Made by a program: the position numbers and the translations under genes
Shown here: piece after piece, positions 56,759-64,000 of the stretch
Layout: each line of letters begins with the position of its first letter
Position numbering within the stretch: the first letter of the stretch is position 1
Notes under the pieces: generated by a model
The model's database searches: none
Told to the model about the DNA's origin: nothing
What the model saw: only the letters and a program-made list of their open reading frames with translations
Assembly: GCA_034440635.1 (NCBI GenBank)
Contig: JAOTON010001814.1
Span: 1,674,001-1,738,000, forward strand
Source of the DNA: Lepas anatifera
Taxonomy: Eukaryota > Arthropoda > Thecostraca > Lepadidae
DNA: 64,000 nucleotides
Reading direction: 5' to 3'

Positions 56759-57285
56759 GGGGTGTCAGGGGACGGGAGACCGTGTCACCATGAAATCTGT
56801 GCCGGCAGAGAGTCGGCGTTTTCAGATGGGTCTACATTTACCAGACTCGGCCTCCTCCCTCGGGAATGTATCTTTGCCTGGTGGAGTTTTGTGGGCCTCT
56901 ACCCTCCGAATTGCCTTGTTGTTTGTGTGAGGGAACTTTTCCATAAAATCTGCCTGTGCTGTTTTTGAGGGCCGTCAAACCTTACTGTCGGGCTGCTGGC
57001 CTTTGCTTAGTTCTTTGCTGAGGAAGCTCCTGTATCCCTGCGGTGATCGGAATTTGTAGGCGGTGCAATCGAACATATCCACCAGATCGGATATTTAAGT
57101 CGAGGAAATAACTGCGTTAAGACCATTTGCTGAAGTGATTGCCAGAACTGACTGGTTGCGGTTAGTACGGCGGGCGATCTCGGCATACGCCACTAGGCGG
57201 CAGCACTGCAGCGGCCTCGTCTGGCCAGTTGGCGGCCAAGTGCGCACTCATCCGGAACTTGGGCCTTGTACCGCAACCACAGTAT
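56759..57285. other. No feature recognised
   Basis: Intronic sequence without a recognised repeat or exon. Confidence 0.4.
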
Positions 57286-57474
57286 CATGGGTGCCGAAAG
57301 CGGGGGGACGGGGGGACACGTCCCCCTGTTGGCCAACCAGGGGGACGTGCCCCGCGAATTTTTGGTTAAGCGTCATTGATGCTGCCAGCTACCGAGTATG
57401 CTTAAAATTCGCCTCCCGGGTCAGCACCAGTCCTGGTCGGTCCCCCCTGTGAAAATTCCGTGGCGGTGCCCCTG
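57286..57474. mobile_element. hAT MITE, 189 bp, exact 8-bp TSD
   Basis: Starts CATGGGTGCCGAAAGC, ends GTGGCGGTGCCCCTG. Duplication CACAGTAT is exact at 57278-57285 and 57475-57482. A relative fragment lies at 54726-54818. Confidence 0.85.
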
Positions 57475-57494
57475 CACAGTATCCTGATATCTGA

Positions 57495-58190
57495 CAAAGC
57501 AAATGAAAATGGGAGTACCGCAGGGATCGATACTTGGCCCCTTCTCTTTTTAATCTTTGTAAATGACCGCTATCGAGTCTCAAACTTCGCAAGATTTTAC
57601 CATTTTGCAGATGATGCGGCCTTGTTAATTTCTTCTTAGATCAAGAAAATTCTACAACATCAAATATCAGATGTATTACCAAAGATTGGACAATTTGTCA
57701 CTCAAATCGTGATATTTTGTCACTTAACCATGAGAAATCACACTTTCAAATTTACTCTAGAAATGTAGTTCGTGATATAAAAGTTAGGTTGAATGCCGTA
57801 TATATTTTCAGGACAAAGACGTTGAAATATTTAGAAGTTCTACACATCGGTAGTACAGAGACATTAATTAGCAGCAGTTTATATTTAAGGACTAGGGCAA
57901 ATATTACCCTAGTATTTTAGCAAAATATTACCCTATATTAAGTGCACGGGAGTTACTATGTCTATACAAGAGCCCTGTTTCTCTTTGAATTATTGTGCTG
58001 TAATATGGGGAGCAACTACCCTTCGAAATGGAACAGGCCTTTGAGACTTCAAAAACGAGCATTTAGAGTAATAGCTAGAAAATTCCATCAAATGAACCTT
58101 TTATATAATTTTGACTGTTAAAAGTGCATGATATGGTCCTGGAACAAAACATTGCCATTTTATCTAAAGTTTTGAATAAAGAATGTCTGT
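57495..58190 (+). pseudogene. Non-LTR reverse transcriptase remnant (CR1/Jockey-like group)
   Basis: KMGVPQGSILGPFSFLIFVND and FYHFADDAALL give reverse transcriptase motifs B and C. LSLNHEKSHFQIYSRN, KTLKYLEVLHIGS and RLQKRAFRVIARKFH are the usual downstream segments. Stops and frameshifts are frequent. The PQGSILGP form differs from the L1/Tx1 elements in this window. Upstream and endonuclease parts are absent. Confidence 0.75.
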
Positions 58191-58463
58191 AGCTATATCG
58201 TCCCTTAAAGGGAGTGTCGCACTTTTATAATGGGTTTTGAACTGAGATAGCAGTTTTGTAGAGCGTGTAGAGAAACCACTATCTGCATATTTAATTTCGC
58301 CCAAACCTCTGGGTATAAAATTTCCGCCAGCTTTAAAGTTCAAAGTAAAGGGGCCTATTGGCTTATTTCAAACCCTGAAGAAAAACCTTCCATATGGTTG
58401 CAGTAACCTGATTGGTCGTAAGCCCTACGTCTCGCCTACTCGCTGAAAATACCATGCTAGCGA

Positions 58464-58735
58464 CATTGGTGGACGCAGGGGGGCCCATTCCGGCCATGAC
58501 CCCCAAAGCGCTGGAGGGGGCCCAAAATATCTTTTGCCCCCAAACTCCGGATTTTTTTGGGGAAAAAAGGTGTTTACACTAGGTCTGAAGAGCAAAAATA
58601 TTCGCTCCCCCCCCGGAGAGCGATCATGCACTTGGAGAAGTAGCTTATACTAGGTCTGTCGAGCACTGAAAAAGGTGTTTACACTAGGTCTGTAGAGAAA
58701 AAAATCTTCGCTCCCACCCGGTGTGGGACTAGAGC
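58464..58735 (-). mobile_element. hAT MITE fragment related to 20550-20846, inverted
   Basis: CATTGGTGGACGCAGGGGGG, GAGCGATCATGCACTTGGAG and ACACTAGGTCTGT match the inverse of 20550-20846. The right end is missing. It is nested within 58209-60557. Confidence 0.65.
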
Positions 58736-59154
58736 TGGCGTTGTTTGGGGTTGAACACTATAGATTATCACAACCAAAGCTGAATTGAGCATTCAGAAAA
58801 AGACATGTGGTTTGAGCAAACATATCGTACTACAGCAGAATAAATGGGAGACTATGTTTTGGAACAACTTGTTGAAAAACACGTCATGTTAAAAAACTGG
58901 GAGAAGGGAAATTTTCCTACTTAGTTTAAGCCATTGTTAGCTTCTTTTATAGTTTTTTTTACCGTTTTAAGCCGGCTGGCGGCCAGAACTGTCTTTGGCC
59001 GGAAAAGTCCAGGCGTGGTTGCAGGTTCCGCCTGGACAGGCCTGGAGGTGTGCAGACCTGTGTTTCTGGTGAGTGTGAGGAGGCGGTGCTGGGCGGCGTG
59101 GTCTGTGTTTACGCCAGGCGTCGTCGCTCATCGATCCTAGTCGCTGTGACGACA

Positions 59155-59345
59155 CTGCACTGTGTCGATTGCCGACCCCACTGGCGGGGAGGGGGGCCCT
59201 GAGGTCATGTCAATGTCGGTACTGGGTTGTGTCGATTTCCGACCGCACTGGAGGGGAAGGGCGCCTGAAAAGGTCAAGTCAGGCTCGACACTGTTATGTC
59301 GATTGCTGACCCCAGTAGCTGAAGGAGGGGACCAACGTCACTTCA
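59155..59345 (+). repeat. Three-copy tandem repeat, about 67 bp
   Basis: GTGTCGATTGCCGACCCCAC, GTGTCGATTTCCGACCGCAC and TATGTCGATTGCTGACCCCA start at about 59162, 59229 and 59297, each followed by GGGGA/GGGAGG. Confidence 0.75.
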
Positions 59346-60743
59346 AGGTTGTCCTGGTGTCTGGACGGATAATTCCTCACGCTAGATAGCGTGGTGTGGA
59401 TAGTATTATGTATGGAACAATCATCGTGGATGAATGATTGCTAGCGGCCTTAGCTGCTCCAGAGGACTTTGACGGGACGCTGGCGACAAATACGGATGGT
59501 TATGGATTCTATTTAGCTGGGATTTTGATTTCTGGCCAGCGCTGAATCGGAAAGGAAGCGAGCTTATCAGGTATCTCCCTAACAATAAGGCACACCTCAG
59601 TTCACACAACTTTTTAATTAATATGTATGAAGCTCTCAGTGTTTGCTATATTCGCACGCGTTCTTTGTCTTTCCACACATTTCCACTTTGCAGTATTGCG
59701 CACCCTCGCCTGACAGGCCACATGTGCCCACCACCTGCCCGCTCAGCGGATCAGGCGCAGGATTTTCGTCCGGGACCGACGAGTGCCGTGGGCTGCGTCC
59801 GTTCTCTTGTACCACGCCGGGGGATGACTGCTCACTTCTCTAGAGAGCGCTCGCTTCCGAGTGGGACTTGCTGCTGCTGCGACTGCTCCTCAGTGATTGG
59901 TGTCAGTAAACGGTCAGCGCGAAGAGAACGGCGGTTCCTCCACAGAGTTTGATGGCTGAGCGGCTTAGTCAGGGAGGAACTCCGCTGGTCTGTTGCGACG
60001 ATGATGCCTGACTTTTCAGGGTTTGTTTGCGGGATCCTGAACGCACCGGGGCTATCCTTTCATCTGTTTGGAGTAAGGTGGCGTCGGCGGAAGTTTGGGT
60101 GTTTCGGGATGATATTTCGTTTCGTTTGATGGGTCGTTTCATAGGTGTCGATTCATCTTTGTTCAAGGGAATAGAGCGCTTTTATGGATCAAATAGTTCT
60201 GAAAATCAGGAAACCATATTTTGTTTTCACCTCAAGTCGCCCAAAACAAAGGTACCGCCTCTCGTCTTTCTGCGCTGTGTTGGCCCAAGCATCGCGCTTA
60301 ATCTCGAATCTGGAACCTTCGACATGTCAGGTTGCGTAACCATGCCATGCGTTAGCATTTATCACGTGACGTGCGCTGCCAGATGGAAAGGGATTCCTTC
60401 ATGGTTTGAAATAAGGTAGTAAGCTTTGAAGTTAAAAGGTCGCGGGAATTTTATACAGGGAGCTTTTGGTGAATTTAAATGTCAGTAGTAGTCTCTCGAC
60501 ACGCTCTACAAAACTGCCTTACAGTTCAAAACCCATCATAAATGTGAGACACTCCCTTCAAGACGTACCGTGAATCGTTCTGCAGGGGCGAAGCTTGATC
60601 GGCTCATCGATGCTGAGCCATCCCAGCACTTTTCAGGCCTTTTAAATGTGCTAATGCCTTTTTTGGGGTTCTACCGACGCACCAACTACAAGGCTGTATG
60701 GTCCGAAGGGGCAGGGTAAATAGTAGGCTAAGGCAGGGCACCG

Positions 60744-60846
60744 AAACCTGCCTCGGGCGGGTTCAATTTCGCGAGCTTTGCCTAACTGCAAATGCCACGT
60801 GATGGAGCCGGAAGCGCGTGCTAGCCAACTGCGCCACCCAGACCCT
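60744..60846 (-). mobile_element. Possible tRNA-derived SINE head
   Basis: The minus strand reads GGGTCTGGGTGGCGCAGTTG then GCTAGCACGCGCTTCCGGCT, a good A-box context. A clear B box is lacking, so it is not called a tRNA gene. Confidence 0.35.
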
Positions 60847-61179
60847 TCATGCAGTTATCTGCCAACCACACTGCCTCAGCTAATGTATAAACAATTAAGG
60901 AGACCACCGACCTGAGTTTTTTCCTCTTTCTGATAGAGTTTCATGGATAGATTCCAAATATGTAGTCCGCAAAATCTTTGTTCTATGCCTTTTTTGTAAT
61001 AATCACTTGTTTTCCAAAACAGTTTGGCCCGAGTAGCATCCAAAATAACTATGCGAGATATATGATGTTTGGTCTTTTCTGAACCACCGAAGTGAGGAAA
61101 ATTAATCTCTTGGGGCCAATTCTCCTGATTTTTCCCGCTCTATCCATAATTTTGAAAGAAAGGTGCAAGACTTTTAAAA

Positions 61180-62357
61180 TAGAAGTCAATGACAGGTGCC
61201 CCGGCAGCCCTGATCTCTCCCGACAAATGCGCAGTGTGCTACCAAATGCGTTATCGGCATGGTCTTCACGTGCTATATGCACGTGGTCGCCTGTACAGAT
61301 GTGTTTCGGCCTGGTCGGCGAGTGTGCAGCACCCGAGACGAACTGTTCACATCCATGAAAGTGCAAGGCGATCACGGGCATGGGTCTCTAAAAATATCCG
61401 CCCAGTTCACTCACAGAAATTCGGTGGAGAAGCTCCAGCTTCTAGCAGACACCCAAGACTCGAATGTGTCAAACGCGACTGAAGGAATTGTTCCGCATTC
61501 TGGACCTACTGAGACTTAATGAGCGTGGAGTATTCCTGGTATTCACAGGAGACTTCAAGTTCATACAGCTCATGCTGGGTATCCTGACGGGAAATGCCTG
61601 TAACCCGTGTCCATGGTGCTACTGACGGATGACGGGAGCCCATAGAGACCCAGTTGATACCGTATGTCATAAGTGTGAGGTGGCAGCGGACCTGACACAT
61701 ACTTCGTGCGACTAGGCTCCTCCAGAGTCGCCGCTGTCACGGCCAGCAAGCCATCCCGTGTCTGCCGCCTCACCTCCTCCAGGACCTCACTGCCAGGATA
61801 AGTCCATGCACGCTTCACGTCGCCCTTGGGCTTGTGAACGCGCTGGACAAGTCGATGGCAGTGAGAGCCAGCGATGAGGAGATGGAGGCGTGGTATGCCC
61901 TGGCGGGTGTGACTAAGACGGTACACCAGGGCGGGACACTCGAAGGCAACGAGTGCCGCCGGCTCGTAAGGCGGCATGTGAGAGCACCTGGTCTGCAGAC
62001 CACACTCTGGCGCCATACAAGCCTTTGTTCGAGGCGCTAGACAGTGTGTACACCACCTTCTTCTCCGCCCGACATGACCTGTCCGACGATGACCTGCTGG
62101 CCGTGGCCACGTGTGTCCAGGAGTTTGTGGGCCTGTGGATGAGCTTGGGCGATGAGCTAGGCCTCATCGCTCCAGTCAAACTGCACGTCCTCTCCGTCCA
62201 TGTCCTCCAGTTCTGTGAGCGACATCGCTGTACTCCGGCGGTGTATGGAGAACAGGACGGGGAGATGGCTCACAGACGTTTTCGCCAGCTCCTGGACACG
62301 TTTAGACCAATGGGCACCGCAGCTCTTATTCATATGACGAAAGTATGGAACGCGTGA
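61180..62357 (+). pseudogene. RAG1-core-like transposase relic, second family
   Basis: Frame-shifted pieces in order: MKVQGDHGHGSLKISAQF (about 61355-61405), GVFLVFTGDFKFIQLMLGIL with Asp codon at 61551, CNPCPWCY with CPWC at 61608-61619, a TGA at the position of an expected Trp, LHVALGLVNALDKSM (about 61816-61860), GTLEGNECRRLV, YKPLFEALDSVYTTFF, and KLHVLSVHVLQF with a His-x4-His at 62184 and 62199, then VYGEQDGEMAHRRFRQ. RAG1 (established) has Asp600, Asp708, Cys727-x2-Cys730, His937-x4-His942 and Glu962. Here Asp to CxxC spacing is also 19 residues, Gly is also at +9, and two Glu lie 17 and 21 residues after the second His. I recognise the family as common but unnamed in invertebrates. 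Transposase role is inference. No ends were found. Confidence 0.6.
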
Positions 62358-64000
62358 AGGTTTTAAGCTCAATTAGGATCAATTACGTTGAATATGTTTG
62401 ATTACCGTTCGCATACATCTTACGGATACATAGCACAATGGAGCTCATAACCGTTTCTACCGGCTGAAAATTGGGGAGAGGGGCGAGGGGGCAGCAAATC
62501 TTAAACTGGCTGCTGACAAACAATGTCCACGGTAGGACCAAAAATTGTTCGGATTTGAGCTCCTCGTTTCCTTCCGCACTGGATGGTTAAAAAACGCCCG
62601 TTTTCCTCTCTACTGTACCGGGCTGACATCAAAACAATTTTGGACGAAAAGGGGGTGGCCCCACTGGCCCCCTTTTCGACGCCCAATATGGATCTAAAAA
62701 GCTTCTTCTGTGCCTCATGTTGAGGGCGCATTCCACTTTTGCATATCCAGTTTCCGGAAAAAAGGGAACAAAATATAATGCGGCATGTCAAAGCAATTAC
62801 AATTATTTAAGCAGATGGTGTCAAGCACTTCTAAGAACCTTTCATTCTTTCACATAATTACCTGATAGTTTGCGTATTTTTTAGTAACTCTTCAGGCCAT
62901 CAATATTGAGCTCAGTGTGTATCAAAAATTGTCCCAATATTATTTATAAAGATTGCGGCAGTTTTTCTTAGATATTGTTACGGAAGCAAAGCCATAGCAG
63001 AACCGGACCAGAACCAGCCTTCGGGGGATGTGGCAGTCCGGGTACGCTCGCCAAAGAAAAGAAAAGAACATTTTAGAAGAAAAAAGACAGTGCGTGGATG
63101 GTACTTAGCAGCTTTTGGGGGCGGGACCAGATTTGTCACTCAAAAGCCATTTAATAATCTACCTAACACACTTATCATGGTAAATGGAAGGAATAATATA
63201 AATCACATTCAGTTACGATCAAATCACAGAAATGCACCTTCATGCAGTCCATAACACAAATGGAAAATTAAAGTGCTTTTGGTTTTTGCATGGAATAGGA
63301 ATGGAACGGGATTTAATGGAATGGTACAGATTTTGCAGAAATGGAACGAAATGAAGCACCATTTTGCAGAGTTATTAGGAATGGTATAGAAGTGAAGTAC
63401 AATTTCGAGGCAAAATTATGGAATGGGACGAAATGAGACGGATTTTGGCGGGCACAATATAGCCTCAGCAGCTGACGTGCCCTAAAACCCCAATCATTAT
63501 CATCGGGACGGATTTTGGTGAAATTTTATGGGATGGTAGGGACCGGAACAGAGAAAAATGGGATGAAATGGGATGGAAGCTGAAAAAGCGTCCCGTGGAG
63601 ACCTCTAATAGCTATGCTTCTTCAGACATGCAATCCAGTTAGATATTTATTTTGCGGCAATGTATGTAAAGTATTGTGGAAGTTAACTTAGGCCCTTCTC
63701 GAAAAATAGTAATGAAATAAATACAATTTTCCCCGAAAAGTGCAGCTAGATCCGCTATTTAATTCACATGGCAACATCCCAGTCACGCTATTTAGCACCT
63801 TTGTTAGAAACTGGATGTTGTGCCCTTCTTGTCCGCTCCGCTCGCATTGTATCGGTGGGGGAGATGTGGACGGTACGACCTCTGTCTGGACATATTGAAA
63901 CTGCAGTCTATTTTACGAACCTAGATTTCCAATGATTTATTCATGTTGTTAAAAAAATGGTCGCGATTTCGCAGACGTCACTCAAACAGTACGCTGCATT
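62358..64000. other. No gene recognised; degenerate GGAATGG stretch at 63285-63590
   Basis: 63285-63590 is an irregular repeat of GGAATGGAACG / GGGATGG / GGAACGAAATG words. 62640-62690 contains an inverted repeat (CGAAAAGGGGG / CCCCCTTTTCG), perhaps a MITE fragment. The TDP-43 exon expected to carry the rest of RRM1 was not found here. Confidence 0.4.

Larger units (their letters stand above)
58209..60557. mobile_element. TTAA-target TIR element, 2.35 kb, related to the MITE family
   Basis: Left arm AGGGAGTGTCGCAC and right arm GTGAGACACTCCCT are inverted repeats; similarity extends beyond 70 bp (TGGGTTTTGAACTGA, GTTTTGTAGAGCGTGT) and patchily to about 200 bp. TTAA at 58205-58208, TCAA at 60558-60561. 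The left arm resembles AGGGAATGTGGCACC...TTTTAACTGAGATAGCC of the short MITEs. One open frame inside (60027-60419, 130 codons) has no recognised domain, so no transposase is called. Confidence 0.65.

Noticed and set aside
56158..56968. Open frames in three phases with repeated YWWSLAG-like text
   Set aside because: The 70-bp period is not a multiple of three, so the same repeat is read in all frames.
60744..60846. tRNA gene
   Set aside because: A-box context only; no cloverleaf.

Overview
This is a stretch of invertebrate animal nuclear DNA, very dense in repeats. The species cannot be fixed from sequence alone. The evidence for an animal is one clearly recognisable host gene, TARDBP (TDP-43), with GT-AG introns, together with hAT-type, TTAA-target and RAG/Transib-type DNA transposons, L1/Tx1-type and other non-LTR retrotransposons, a Ty3/Gypsy element, tRNA-derived SINEs and long microsatellites. 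I see no bacterial operons, rRNA genes or CRISPR arrays.

Layout. 1-2077: minus-strand Ty3/Gypsy remnant (gag, protease, reverse transcriptase). 2078-7740: hAT-like ends around minisatellite arrays, including a GGCGCC array with a 581-bp higher-order period. 8167-10739: hAT element with an 8-bp target-site duplication (TSD) carrying a C2H2-finger exon. 10808-11962: decayed RAG1-core-like coding remnant, split by a hAT MITE. 12591-14522: two inverted TTAA MITEs around an AGGTCA-rich repeat. 15783-18766: the most interesting object, a DNA transposon with near-perfect 32-bp ends starting CACAGTG, a 5-bp CCCTT TSD and a RAG1-core-like transposase relic. 18.7-27 kb: SINEs, small hAT MITEs, AGGTCA repeats and a LINE remnant. 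27173-38736: three hAT-like elements nested inside one another, each with its own TSD, with an L1/Tx1-type LINE in the middle. 38.7-41.9 kb: LINE tail, tandem repeats, SINE, and a block that looks like bad sequence.

TARDBP runs from 42157 rightwards. The first coding exon (N-terminal domain) is 42157-42403 and the next (nuclear localisation signal plus start of RRM1) is 54381-54550. The rest of the gene is not in the window. The 12-kb intron holds a SINE, a roughly 560-bp foldback palindrome, MITEs, a TIR element and about 300 uninterrupted GA dinucleotides. The following intron (54551 onward) holds more MITEs, a 70-bp minisatellite, a non-LTR remnant, a 2.35-kb TTAA element and a second, different RAG1-core-like relic at 61180-62357.

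Apart from TARDBP, nearly every protein-coding signal is a mobile-element relic broken by stops, frameshifts or insertions. Many elements are defined by exact TSDs, so much of the insertion order can be read directly. Statements about RAG1, TDP-43 and transposon families rest on remembered family motifs; no search was run.
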